Shown here: piece by piece, positions 21,408 through 31,630 of the stretch
Position numbering within the stretch: the stretch's first letter is position 1
Layout: every line of letters starts with the position of its first letter
Assembly (NCBI GenBank): GCA_963576725.1
Contig: OY755244.1
Coordinates: forward strand, 84,873,121-84,937,120
Length of the DNA: 64,000 nucleotides
DNA from: Azorinus chamasolen
Lineage: Eukaryota; Mollusca; Bivalvia; Cardiida; Solecurtidae
Direction: 5' to 3'
Program-made: the position numbers and the translations under genes
The notes under the pieces: model-generated
The model's input: only the letters and a program-made list of their open reading frames with translations
Databases searched by the model: none
What the model was told of the DNA's origin: nothing

Positions 21408-21493
21408 GGCCTCTGTGGCGTAATCGGTAAGGGCGACGTCTCTAGAGTGATTAGAATTAGTTTTCAGGCGCGGGTTCGAATCCAGCTGTAGCC
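21408..21493 (+). tRNA. tRNA-like sequence, probably a pseudogene or SINE head
   Basis: A-box-like TGGCGTAATCGG and perfect B-box-like GGTTCGAATCC lie at tRNA spacing, with a T-stem of four pairs out of five and an oligo-T run (TATTTTTATTTTTT) just after, fitting a pol III terminator. The acceptor stem GGCCTCT/TGTAGCC pairs poorly and the anticodon arm is not clean, so a functional tRNA is unlikely. A decayed long-variable-arm or intron-containing tRNA, or a SINE head, is more likely. Confidence 0.4.
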
Positions 21494-21763
21494 AATTATT
21501 TTTATTTTTTCTCATTTGAATAATTCTTTTGGTGACCAAATAGATCTGTTAGATCTATTCCATCAACATGTTTATGCATATTTACAGAAAACTAAAATAG
21601 TTCCATGGTTATAGAATCATTACGCCTATCTACTAACCTAATAAACCTTCTACTACCGGAAGTAACCTAATAAACCTAAGTTTATTTGCACCCCCTTTAT
21701 TATGTCACTAGAGAAGCCTGGTGACTGGATAAAATGTGTATTATATTTAGAAAATACAACTCT

Positions 21764-22012
21764 TCAATCCATGAATATTCAGGTAAGATATAATGACCTC
21801 ATGTATATTAAAATATTAATTAGATTTTTTGTTACAATATCACACTGACCCAGGCATTTGTGGCCATGGTAGAAACTGTAAAATCATATATTTACATTAT
21901 TTCATAATTATGCAAACAGAGCAGAACCTGATCAGACAGCTCCTACAGGAGCTGCCTGATCTAGGTTTACTGTGTTTGCAAAGGCATAGACTATTTATAG
22001 TCTAGGGATAAG
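21764..22012 (+). mobile_element. MITE family B
   Basis: Hairpin AACCTGATCAGACAGCTCCT / AGGAGCTGCCTGATCTAGG. Degraded termini. Confidence 0.65.
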
Positions 22013-22413
22013 TAAACTACGGTATCTTTTATCTATACAGTAAAACCTTGATTATTCGAAATTTTGGTATAGAAGAATTTAGACCCTTTTAAGCAGGTGG
22101 CTGCTTAATGCATGGTGAAAGTCATGCAGAAAGCTCCTAGAGGAGCTTTCTGCATGACTTTCACCATGCATTAACATACATGTGATAACCTGCTGAGGCA
22201 TGTCAGGTAGATTTAGGAAATTTGTCAGGTAGATTTGACTTTTGTCAGGTAGATTTTACTGAAGCGACAAAGGAGGAAAAAAAACTTGCTTGATACATGT
22301 ACTTATATGTTTGTTATACTTTTTCACATTATCATTCATACTTTTGTCATAAATGCAGACTGAAAGTGGCATACCATTATAAACCTTACATTACACACAT
22401 AACATTTACACAC

Positions 22414-22592
22414 TTAACCCTTTCCCTTATAAACACTTTTTTCATGCATAAATTGCAAAGAGAATAGACCCAGATCAGATGGCTCCTACAGGAGCTGTCT
22501 GGTCAGGGTCTGCTCTGTTTGCTTCTGATATAGGAATGATTCTTCACTTTCTGGTTTGGCAAAAAAAATCCAATGTGGTGTTAAAATCCCCA
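22414..22592 (-). mobile_element. MITE family B, truncated
   Basis: TTAACCCTTTCCCTTATAAA ... hairpin with GGCTCCTACAGGAGC. Its terminal part is missing where the next copy begins. Confidence 0.6.
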
Positions 22593-22845
22593 TTAACCCT
22601 TTCCTTCATATAAACAAGTTTTCATGCATTTGCAAACAGAGTAGACCCAGATCAGACAGCTCCTATATAGGAGCCATCTGATCAGGGTCTGCCCTGTTTG
22701 CTTATGGAATTTTAAAAATGTTTCTGTACTTTCTAAAATGGCAATAAGGTTACAATCTCCATATTTCTTTATATATAAACTACTGTTTATGAATATTCAG
22801 TAAGGACTGGAATTTGGAATGAAAATGGAACAGGGAAAGGGTTAA
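22593..22845 (-). mobile_element. MITE family B
   Basis: Complete copy between TTAA sites. Tip GGCTCCTATATAGGAGCC. Confidence 0.8.
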
Positions 22846-24044
22846 AAACAAATACTAATAAGTGGCATGCAGTAATAATTCTAGATTTATTTCATGGGTC
22901 AAAAGTAACTTTAAAATAAATAGGTCTCAAGCCCAAAACACTGGGTTCCTTATTAAATAATGTCATGAAAAAAATCAATATTTATTACTGTTTTATCATA
23001 TAATGAAAAAGAAATTCTATTTTATTTTATTTTAAAATAACATTTTTATTTTTTTGCTTATTTTGTAGCCCTTATTTAGCTATACTCCCAATTACAACCT
23101 TTACTCAGTTCAAGTCAGTTAAACCTTTACTCAGTTCAAATTATTTACTGCAAACATTGAGCAGTCACAGAAATGTTGAAATCCCAACAGGGTCCAGAGT
23201 CCGTGTTCTAGCCCGTATCTACAATCGTCGCGAAAACTGATGACATTTTAACTTTGTATAGTTATTATTTTTTGAAGACTTTGCAATGGTAGATAATATT
23301 TCAGGGTGTTTTCAATTACTTCTTAGTGTCCTTACCACAAATTATATTAATGGAAAAGTAATTTTGTGTACAAATCAAATGCATGATTATCGGTCCAAAC
23401 AGTCTAATTTTCTAAGTGTTTCGACCCATTGCAACAACGAGGTCAAGCCAAACTGTCTTTGACAAGGAAACAGGGAAGCATTTCTATGTCTTATAACTGA
23501 ATTATGAGAATATAATTCCTATTATAGAGTCATGACACTCCTATGTCGCTTAGCTTGAGTAATTATAAAACCTGCTGCATGTGATATTTATGATAGACGT
23601 TTGCATTTTGACACGACTGGTTCCCGAACAATTTATTTGGTAAAGTCCAGTAGAGTGAAAACCGGAACCACCTCGTGATTATGTAATTCGGGTGTTCTCC
23701 ATGGTCTCCACAGGTGATTCCCTTGATTGGTCCCTACCAAAACGGACCAAGCGTGGATCACAGCATGATAGCAAGCTAAAGGTGGTCTGTGTGTGTACAG
23801 AACTAACAGATAAACTCCACTAGGGAGGAAAATGTATGTCTCTAAAAAAAATTGCCTCGCAAACTTTCAAAAACGGTAGATTTGAATACCGTTCCGGCAG
23901 AACGGTAAACCACTGAAAACGTTAGAATTCACCTACTGTCCGTAGTTATCACATGTATGCATTAAGCTGCCACCTGTCTTAAAGATCGATAATAATACGT
24001 ATTTTAGTGTTCGAATAATCAAAGTTTTACTGTTTTTCTCTTGT

Positions 24045-24145
24045 TGCTACTCATTAGAATTGCCTCTCCAAGCTGCTTCTAATGAGTAGTGGAAAGACAG
24101 GGTTCTTCTAATGAGTAGTGGAAAGACAGGGTTTGACTGAGAAAT
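24045..24145. repeat. Family I repeat
   Basis: CTACTCATTAGAATTGCC ... TTCTAATGAGTAGTGGAAAG, the last part duplicated in tandem, ending GGGTTTGACTGAGAAAT. Confidence 0.5.
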
Positions 24146-24280
24146 CACAGAAGTTCATAAATTATCTAAAACAGTCTCGATTCAAAATGTTTCATACCTA
24201 AAATACTGTTTCTGAAAAGGAGGGAAAGAAAACTGTAACCTGTACTAAATTGATGACAATTTTTTGCAGAGACAAGTAAT

Positions 24281-24493
24281 TTAACCCATTCCCTCATATT
24301 GACGCCTTTTGACACCTCTGTAAAAGTCACTTTCTGAAACCATTGTGCTCCCATGGGAGCAAATGCTCTTTTTATCACAATGGTTTCAAACTACAAAATT
24401 GTAAAATTTTCCTTTTCTCTAGTTAATGCTCCTTTTTGGTAGATTTATTCAAAGCGGTTGTATCTAAAAATAGTCTATGAAGCAATGGGTTAA
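24281..24493 (+). mobile_element. MITE family A
   Basis: TTAACCCATTCCCTCATATT start. The tip GCTCCCATGGGAGC is perfect, although the AAATAGA stretch of the left arm is lost. Confidence 0.75.
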
Positions 24494-24499
24494 TTAGTG

Positions 24500-24720
24500 C
24501 AGGAAACTTGAGTGTACTGCCATTTGCAAACAATGTTGAGGAGTCCTTTGATCAAAGTCTGCAGAATACACTAATACATTCAATTATCAATGCCAGAACT
24601 TAGAGACAGGATGGCAGCTGTATGCATGGTGAAAGTCATGTAGAAATCTCCAAAATGAGCTTTCTGAATAACTTTCACTTTGCATTTTAAGCAGCCATCT
24701 GTCTAAAAACATCTAAATTC
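24500..24720. mobile_element. G fragment and an eroded C copy
   Basis: 24500-24570 resembles a G arm (TTGCAAACAATGTTGAGGAG). 24600-24720 is family C (TGCATGGTGAAAGTCATGTA ... TTTGCATTTTAAGCAGCC). Confidence 0.45.
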
Positions 24721-24809
24721 TACTTAACTAAAATTCAGATTTAAAGCTGGTTTAAGTGTTTTGAGAACATAAAGTTAACACTGTTCAGAGCGGAACAGCC
24801 CAGGTTAAC

Positions 24810-25883
24810 GGTTCTAGGACATTAGCCCACCCGGACCACAGCCCACCCGGATGACAGCCCACCATTTCTGTAAGGGCGGACATTAGACCACTCGTGTTTT
24901 TGAGGGGGCGGACATTAGCCCACTCGATGTATTGAGGAGGGCGGACATTAGCCCACTCGTGTTTTTTTGATGGGCGGACATTAGCCCACTCGGACAATAG
25001 ACCACTCGCGCTGAATATTAACGAGGCGGACATCTGCCCACCCGGACATTAGACCCCTCATCATTTGCTCACCTATTTCTGTATGTCTGTAAGGCCAAAT
25101 GCCTGTAAAAATAATATCTTCGACTTTAGATCGGAGCAACATAACACACAAATTTTATTTTTCGGTAATGTTCGAACAAGTACGTTGAACTACAAGATAA
25201 TGGTCCGAAATGTTACGGGTCAGGGGTAAAAAAAATCCCAGACGACTGTAGATAAATCAAAACAATCTTAGAAGAAATATTGACCTTTATTTTAAAGAAG
25301 GTGTTAATATCTAAATCGGCGTGTTTGACTGAAACAGGTGTGATAATCCAATTAATTACATGCACGTGGTTGATAATCCAATTAGATGGGTATGCTGAGC
25401 TTTATCCTGCTGTTTGTAAGTAATTAAAGGTAATTATCGGTTCGAAAATAATTTGCGTGTGTTCCAAAAGGCAAATGGGTAGATTAATTTGTCGCATAAT
25501 ACAAGAATTTGTTTTATCCGTATGAGATCGGTAATTAAAGGTAATCAGGTAAATATTTTAATAACTGTATCATTGTCCAAGACATGCATTACTCAAAATG
25601 CAAACTTTTATAGGAGTGTTATATATCATAATCTCGAGGGGTCTAATGTCCGGGTGGGCTGATGTCCGCCTCGTTAATATTCAGCGCGAGTGGTCTATTG
25701 TCCGAGTGGGCTAATGTCCGCCCTCCTAAAAAACACGAGTGGGCTAATGTCCGCCCTCCTCAAAATCACGAGTGGGCTAATGTCCGCCTCCTGAAAAATA
25801 CGAGTGGTCTAATGTCCGCCCTTAGAGAAATGGTGGGCTGTCATCCGGGTGGGCTGTGGTCCGGGTGGGCTAATGTCCGTTTA
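24810..25883. mobile_element. Foldback element with tandem-repeat TIRs
   Basis: Inverted repeats of about 240 bp (24818-25061 and 25635-25878) are built of (C)GGACATTAGCCCACTCG-type units of about 35-40 bp and face each other across about 570 bp of AT-rich DNA. The 11-bp sequence CCCAGGTTAAC stands at both borders (24799-24809, 25884-25894) and fits a target-site duplication of Mutator or foldback size. The frames read through the units are repeat artefacts. Confidence 0.7.
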
Positions 25884-25889
25884 CCCAGG

Positions 25890-26079
25890 TTAACACATTC
25901 TCTCATATTGACGCCGTTTGACGCATCTGTAAAATTCACATTTTGAAACCATTGTGATAAATATAGCATTTCAAAACAACACAATTATAAACTTTTCATT
26001 TTCTCTAGTAAATGCTCCTTTTGGGTAGATTTATTCAAAGATGTTGGGTCTAAAAATAGCCTATGAGGGAATAGGTTAA
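25890..26079 (+). mobile_element. MITE family A, hairpin deleted
   Basis: TTAACACATTCTCTCATATT ... GGGAATAGGTTAA. Its first five bases are part of the foldback target duplication, so it was there first. Confidence 0.7.
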
Positions 26080-26125
26080 CTATTGAGGAACAACTCGGTA
26101 TAATTTAAAGGGTAAACCATAGCCT

Positions 26126-26376
26126 TTAACCCTTTCCCTATTTAATATTCATGTAAGAAATAATGACCTCATGAATATTTATTGGCTGAATTTTTATAAT
26201 GGTAGCTACACACACAGGATGTTTTGGCTCAAGCAGAAACTGTAGAATCAGACCTACATTATACTATAAGCAAACAGAGCAGACCCTGATCAGACGGCTC
26301 CTATAGGAGCCGTCTGATCTGGGTCTACTCTTTTTGCAGATGTGTGAAAAGGTGTTTATATAAAGGAAAGGGTTAA
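26126..26376 (+). mobile_element. MITE family B, complete reference copy
   Basis: 251 bp between TTAA sites. Left domain TATTCATGTAAGAAATAATG ACCTCATG, middle TTTTATAATGG, perfect hairpin CAGACGGCTCC-TATA-GGAGCCGTCTG flanked by AGCAAACAGAGCAGACCCTG and CTGGGTCTACTC, right end AAGGAAAGGGTTAA. Confidence 0.85.
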
Positions 26377-26379
26377 ACC

Positions 26380-26535
26380 ATGAATTTTCAGAGTAGAAAA
26401 AACCATCAGTGTCCACTAAGTATGAAAGGCTTAGGAGGACTTATTGGAGGACTAAAATGAGGGAGCCTCTGATCTGGGTCTACACTGTTTGCAAATTACA
26501 GTGCATGTGTGCCCTGCATTCAAAGGGCTAATCTA
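26380..26535 (+). mobile_element. Family G element, one arm deleted
   Basis: AGAGTAGAAAAAACCATCAG ... TGAGGGAGCCTCTGATCTGG ... GCATTCAAAGGGCTAA. Confidence 0.5.
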
Positions 26536-26822
26536 TTTAAAATTATTTGCTGGTTAAACTGTAATATATCTGCAATATTTTTTACTAACCCTGCAAAATG
26601 TGTTGCAGAAGCAGACATGTAGTTCCTTATAAAACTTTCTGTAAATGCAGGATCTATAAATAATTAAACATCTGCTTTCTCTGCTCTACACAGAGAAGTA
26701 ATAAACATGCACTGAAACGTTGTTGGATTCCCCCTGAATCATGGAACAGTAGTTACTTTGGCACAAATATTTATTGCAAGAGTTCTAGACTATCAAGTGT
26801 TTTCAATGCATTCCAAATTCTT

Positions 26823-27029
26823 TTAACTCTTTGAATGTAGGGAAACATGTGTACTGATATTTGCAAACAGTGTAGACCCAGATCAGAGGGCTCTTAGAGG
26901 AGCCCTCTGATCAGGGTCTGCTCTGTTTGTCATTCAAAATCCCTTTATGAATTATAACCTTTCATTCTGAATGGACTCTATCACTAAACAATGATGGACC
27001 ATTCCACTTTAAAAACACAGCATTCAAAG
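26823..27029 (-). mobile_element. Family G element, reference copy
   Basis: TTAACTCTTTGAATG ... hairpin CCAGATCAGAGGGCTCTTAG / AGGAGCCCTCTGATCAGGG ... AACAATGATGGACCATTCC ... CATTCAAAG. The ends CTTTGAATG/CATTCAAAG are inverted. Confidence 0.7.
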
Positions 27030-27344
27030 CAGTAAAATTCCCTTTATCAGTAGATATTGTTATCTTACATCCCAATGAAAGTAATTCTTTGTCTGCTAGG
27101 TAATTGTTGTCATCTGTTGAATTTTCTCACAGATTTCTTTTTCAGTTCTATTCAATCACTGTCAGTGATCAACATGTCACCGCTGTTTGGATCCTAAAGA
27201 GATGCTGTGTGGGCAATTGTAACTTTATTCAATACATTAAGATGATAAAAAAAATGTTTGAAGAGAATGACTTACAGGATGTTGAAGCTATGGCAAAACT
27301 TTCTCACAGCAAAACCAAAATTGTGACGACACAGCACAACCTGT
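27030..27344. other. Intronic sequence, nothing recognised
   Basis: A 100-codon frame crosses it, but without domain features or splice support. Confidence 0.4.
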
Positions 27345-27520
27345 TAATTCTTTCCTTAATGAATATTCATGCAGGACTGTCCATTGGAATTTTAATTAAT
27401 TCTTAATTATATTAATAATATAAAGGAAGGAAATTTATTGATATGGCAAAATGAAGAGAATTTGATCTGTTGCATAATTAAGCAAACAAAGTGGACCATG
27501 ATCAGACAGCTCCTACAGGA

Positions 27521-29020
27521 AACAAGGCAGTCCAAAGGACAGCTATATCCCCCACCGCCGCCACCTAAATTAAGACATTGACCTGGGTTTTAACGTGGTT
27601 GACATTCAACCTTCCAGTTGTTAAGAAAATAGGACGCGGAAACAAATATAATGGAAACTGAAGGTAAGAACACGACTTTCAAATGTGACCTTGACCTTGA
27701 GCCGACATGACTCAAAGGCTTTAGAAGATATGGAGCGGACACGAAAATGTAACGGAAATTAAAGGTTAGAACACTTGACCTTCAAACGTGACCTTGACCT
27801 TGAGCCAACATGACTGCCGCATGAGTTCTGCACATCGTCTCAATTCATTTAACATTTGACTCAAGTTTTATGAAAATCCTTCAAAGGGTTTAGAAGATAT
27901 GGAGCGGACACGAAACTGTAATGGCAACTGAAGGTTTAAACACTTGACCTTCAAATGTGACCTTGAACTTGAGCCGACATGACTGCCACATATGTTCTGC
28001 ACATTGTCTTAATTTGGTCAATATTTGACTCAAGCTTTATGAAAATCCTTCAAATGGTTTAGAAGATATGGAGCGGACACGAAATGTAATGGAAATTGAA
28101 GATTAAATCACTTGGCCTTCAAATGTGACCTTGACCTTGAGCCGACATGACTGCCACATATGTTCTGCACATTGTCTCAACGTGGTTAACATTTGAGGCA
28201 AGTTTCTTGAAAATCCTTCAAGGGGTATAGGAGATAACGAAACTATAATGGAAATTGAAGGTAAGAACACTTGATCTTCAAATGTGACCTTGACCTTGAG
28301 CCGACATGACTGGCACATGTGTTCTGCACATCGTCTCAATTTAGCTAACATTTAACTAAACTTTTATGAAAATCCTTCAAAGGCTTTAGAAGATATGGAG
28401 CGGACACGAAAATGTAACGGAAATTAAAGATTAGAACACTTGACCTTCAAACATGACCTTGACCTTGAGCCAACATGACTGCCGCATGGGTTCTGCACAT
28501 CGTCTCAATTCATTTAATATTTCATTCAAGTTTTATGAGATTCCTTCAAAGGGTTTAGAAGATATGGAGCGGACACGAAACTGTAATGGCAACTGAAGGT
28601 TTAAACACTTGACCTTCAAATGTGACCTTGAACTTGAGCCGACATGACTGCCACATGTGTTCTGCACATCGTCTTAATTTGGTTAACATTTGACTCAAGT
28701 TTTATGAAAATCCTTCAAAGGGTTTAGAAGATATGGAGCGGACACAAAAATGCAATGGAAATTGAAGGTTAAAACCCTTGACCTTCAAATGTGACCTTGA
28801 CCTTGAGCCGACATATCTGCCACATATGTTCTGCACATCGTCTCAACTTGGTTAACATTTGAGGCAAGTTTCTTGAAAATCCTTCAAGGGGTATAGGAGA
28901 TATGGAGCGGACACGAAATTGTTACGGACAGACGGACAGACAGACGGACAGACGGACAGACGGACAGACAGACAGACGAAGGCCATTCCTATAACCCCCC
29001 TCCGCTATGCGGTGGGGGAT
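27521..29020. mobile_element. P2 element: about eight tandem units of 169 bp (pearl/Helitron-like)
   Basis: Left end AACAAGGCAGTCCAAAGG and ATCCCCCACCG. The core units contain GACCTTGACCTTGAGCCGAC and AGATATGGAGCGGACACGAA, with a 169-bp period. They are followed by an ACGGACAGACGGACAG microsatellite (28923-28978) and the terminal hairpin CCTCCGCTATGCGGTGGGGG. Same architecture as P1 with unrelated sequence. Confidence 0.6.
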
Positions 29021-29945
29021 AACAAAGTGGGCACTGATCAGACAGCTCCTATAGGAACAAAGTGGACCCTGATTAGACAGCTCCTACAGGAACAAAGTAG
29101 ACCCTGATCAGACAGTGAGTTCCTATAGGAACAAAGTGGGCCCTGAGTAGACAGTTCCTATAGGAAGAAAGTGGGCCCTGATCAGACAGTTCCTATAGGA
29201 AGAAAGTGGGCCCTGATCAGATAGTTCCTACAGGGAGAAAGTGGGTCCTGATCAGACAGCGAGTTCCTATAGGAACAAAGTGGACCCTGATTAGACAGCT
29301 CCTACAGGAACAAAGTAGGCCCTGATCAGACAGAGAGTTCCTATAGGAACAAAGGGGACACTGATTAGACAGTTCCTCCTGGAACAAAGTGGGCCCTGAT
29401 CAGACAGCAAGTTCCTATAGGAAGAAAGTGGGTCCTAATCAGACAGTTTCTATAGGAACAAAGTGGGCTCTGATCAGACAGTTCCTACAGGAAGAAAGTG
29501 GGCCCTGATCAGACAGCAAGTTCTTATAGGAACAAAGTGGGCCCTGATCAGACAGTGAGTTCCTATAGGAACAAAGTGGACCCTGATTAGACAGTTCCTA
29601 TAGGAACAAAGTGGGCCCTGATCAGACAGCAAGTTCCTATATGAACAAAGTGGCCCCTGATTAGACAGTACCTATAGGAAAAAAGTGGGCCCTGATCAGA
29701 CAGTTCCTATAGGAAAAAAGTGGGCCCTGATCAGACAGCGAGTTTCTATAGGAACAAAGTGGACCCTGATTAGACAGTTCCTATAAGAGCAAAGTGGGCC
29801 CTGATCAGACAGTGAGTTCCTATAGGAACAAAGTGGACACTGATAAGACAGCGAGTTCCTATAAGAGCAAAGTGGGCCCTGATCAGACAGTGAGTTCCTA
29901 TAGGAACAAAGTGGACACTGATAAGACAGTTCCTATAGGAACTGT
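29021..29945. repeat. Satellite of 34-41-bp units derived from the family B hairpin arm
   Basis: About 25 units of the form AACAAAGTGGGCCCTGATCA-GACAG(CGAG)TTCCTATAGG. Each unit repeats the B arm (AGACCCTGATCAGACAGCTCC) plus its tip, with or without a CGAG/TGAG insert. Confidence 0.85.
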
Positions 29946-29990
29946 CTTACCTGCATCTTCTCTATTTCCAAATGCATATATTATGAGATT

Positions 29991-30516
29991 ATCAAGTAAG
30001 GCAAGTTTATGATAACCATTGCCAAGGTTTGGATCTGTTGAGCGAGACACTGAATATTATCCAGCATCTCAACAGGATCAAAACTGCTTGATTTTCCAAT
30101 TTAATTTTCTAAAAGTATTAAAAAGAATATGTATCTAATAAACATGCATGGGGCGTTACATTTTTTAAAAGAAGCTTCTTGCATCCTGTACACAAGTGAA
30201 TGCTTAATGCGTAATGACAGAAATGTATGGGAGCTTTCTGCATTGCTTTCAGATATAGTATTTTCACCCCCACCCCTTTGGAAGTAAGGGGGCATTTATT
30301 AGAATGGGGTGTTTATTAGGGAGAATAACAATTGAAAATTGAAGTAGGCCTCAAAATTGCTGAAAGAGAAAAGTGCAAGTTTTCCCCTATGTCATGCCAA
30401 ATATAATCTAGTTGCATACCATTTGTCTGAAGGTTAACATGTTACACACACAATAGAATAGTTACAGTAGTCTTTGCATTACGTATATACATTATACTGA
30501 GGGCCCGTACGGTCCT
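29991..30516. other. Intronic sequence with a weak C-like trace
   Basis: GAATGCTTAATGCG ... GGGAGCTTTCTGCATTGCTTTC (about 30200-30250) resembles an eroded C arm. Otherwise nothing is recognised. Confidence 0.35.
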
Positions 30517-30840
30517 CTCAATGAGGAATTTTCAAAGTGGTATGGTCCATCCCTGCTTCAGCTATAGAGTCTATTCTGTACTTAACCCTTTCCTCCATAA
30601 ATACGCCTTTCTATGCCTCTGTAAAAGTCACTTTTTGAAACCATTGTGATAAATAGAGCATTTGCTCCTAAGGAGCAAATGCTCTATTTATCACAATGGT
30701 TTCAGAACTACACAATTCTAAAAATTTCCTTTTCTCTAGTTAATGCTCCTTTTCATATTTATTCAAAGAGGTAGGATCTAAAAATAGCCTATGAGGGAAT
30801 GGGTTAAATTGAGTATTTTGAATGACAATTTACTGATACT
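30517..30840 (+). mobile_element. Family G copy with an A element inside
   Basis: ATTTTCAAAGTGGTATGGTCCATC and AGAGTCTATTCTGTAC stand left of the A copy. ATTGAGTATTTTGAATGACA stands right of it, matching the continuous G copy near 52630-52680 with the insertion at a TTAA. Confidence 0.6.
30583..30808 (+). mobile_element. MITE family A, complete reference copy
   Basis: 226 bp between TTAA sites. Left TTAACCCTTTCCTCCATAAA, perfect hairpin GAAACCATTGTGATAAATAG AGCATTTGCTCC-TA-AGGAGC..., then TTTCCTTTTCTCTAGTTAAT and end CTATGAGGGAATGGGTTAA. Confidence 0.85.
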
Positions 30841-31630
30841 AACATTATCATTTTTGTAAAACAGTAATTGAAAACTTTAATTTACGGTAATTCCGCTGGC
30901 ATGAGAAAAGTGTCCATTTATGGAGCCATAAATCTCTTCAGCATTTTTAAATTATCATATAAATTGATACACCGTATCCTTACAAGTTCCACTCGACTGG
31001 CATGTTGCATACATTCTTGGATCAAGTGGAAATTCTGCATCCAATCAGGATCTGTTCTGTTTGATATATCCAGTCAATAGCTTCTAAATCTTTGAAATGA
31101 ATTGAAAGAGAGTTCAAATTGCAACAGATCAAATTTTGCACAGATATCATGTTTAAAAGCAGGACAAAGGTTAAATGTCTTGGCCCATGGGAAATCAAAG
31201 ATTTAAAAGACCATATAATATACATTATAAATGACTGAAACAGGCCAAACTTCAACAAGCCTGGCATGTGCACTTGCCCATACACACATGTATGCACGCA
31301 TGTCACTTTAACAATAGCTTATCAATCAATTAATCTTTACTGTGGGGGACATTATCAAGCAATTAACAGGCCAAATGAAAGTTTATAACCTTGTTAAAAT
31401 ACCCTTCGCATGCTGCATGTGAACACTGCAAGGTGTGCAACTTCAGATCAAATGGCAAGTCTGCTTTGTTCTTCCATTGAAAAGCTTTTACAATAAATCA
31501 AGTCCTGGTTAGCTCAGGTTTCAGGGGAAATAACTCATTTTAAACAACTACATCTGTTGTTTCCCAGTAACAATTCCATGTAATTCTATTCCATACTAAA
31601 AATAGATATAATAATGTGACCCTGTACCTA
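30841..31630. other. Intronic sequence, nothing clear
   Basis: A short B-like trace at 31030-31065 (CATCCAATCAGGATCTGTTC). No supportable frame. Confidence 0.4.

Larger units (their letters stand above)
22175..23959. mobile_element. Unclassified transposon with 15-bp perfect TIRs
   Basis: Ends CATACATGTGATAAC and GTTATCACATGTATG are exact inverted repeats, flanked by CATTAA on both sides (22169-22174, 23960-23965). Near the left end GTCAGGTAGATTT occurs three times. It contains two B copies, leaving about 1.3 kb of its own sequence and no long frame. I do not recognise the superfamily. Confidence 0.6.
22036..24033. mobile_element. MITE family C split by a 1.8-kb insertion
   Basis: The left part (CAGTAAAACCTTGATTATTC to the complete hairpin and CCATGCATTAA) and the right part (CATTAAGCTGCCACCTGTCT ... 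GTTTTACTGT) match the uninterrupted copy at 13093-13300. The insert is 22175-23959. Confidence 0.8.
27345..29990 (+). mobile_element. Family B copy expanded into a satellite and split by a P2 element
   Basis: The B left domain (TTAATTCTTTCCTTAATGAA to CAGCTCCTACAGGA, 27520) is followed by P2, then by the tandem array made of B hairpin-arm units, then by a right arm (TTCCTATAGGAACTGTCTTA) and decayed tail. Confidence 0.65.

Noticed and set aside
24785..25033. Reading frames with repeated SGLMSA/EWANVRPP peptides (also 25662-25946)
   Set aside because: They are translations of the inverted tandem-repeat arms of the foldback element. The two frames are mirror copies of each other.
27104..27406. 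A 100-codon plus-strand frame
   Set aside because: No domain or splice support, and it ends in the left domain of a family B element.
28919..30012. Frames rich in DRQTDGQ and NKVDTDK peptides
   Set aside because: They arise from the CAGA-type microsatellite and the B-arm satellite, not from a gene.
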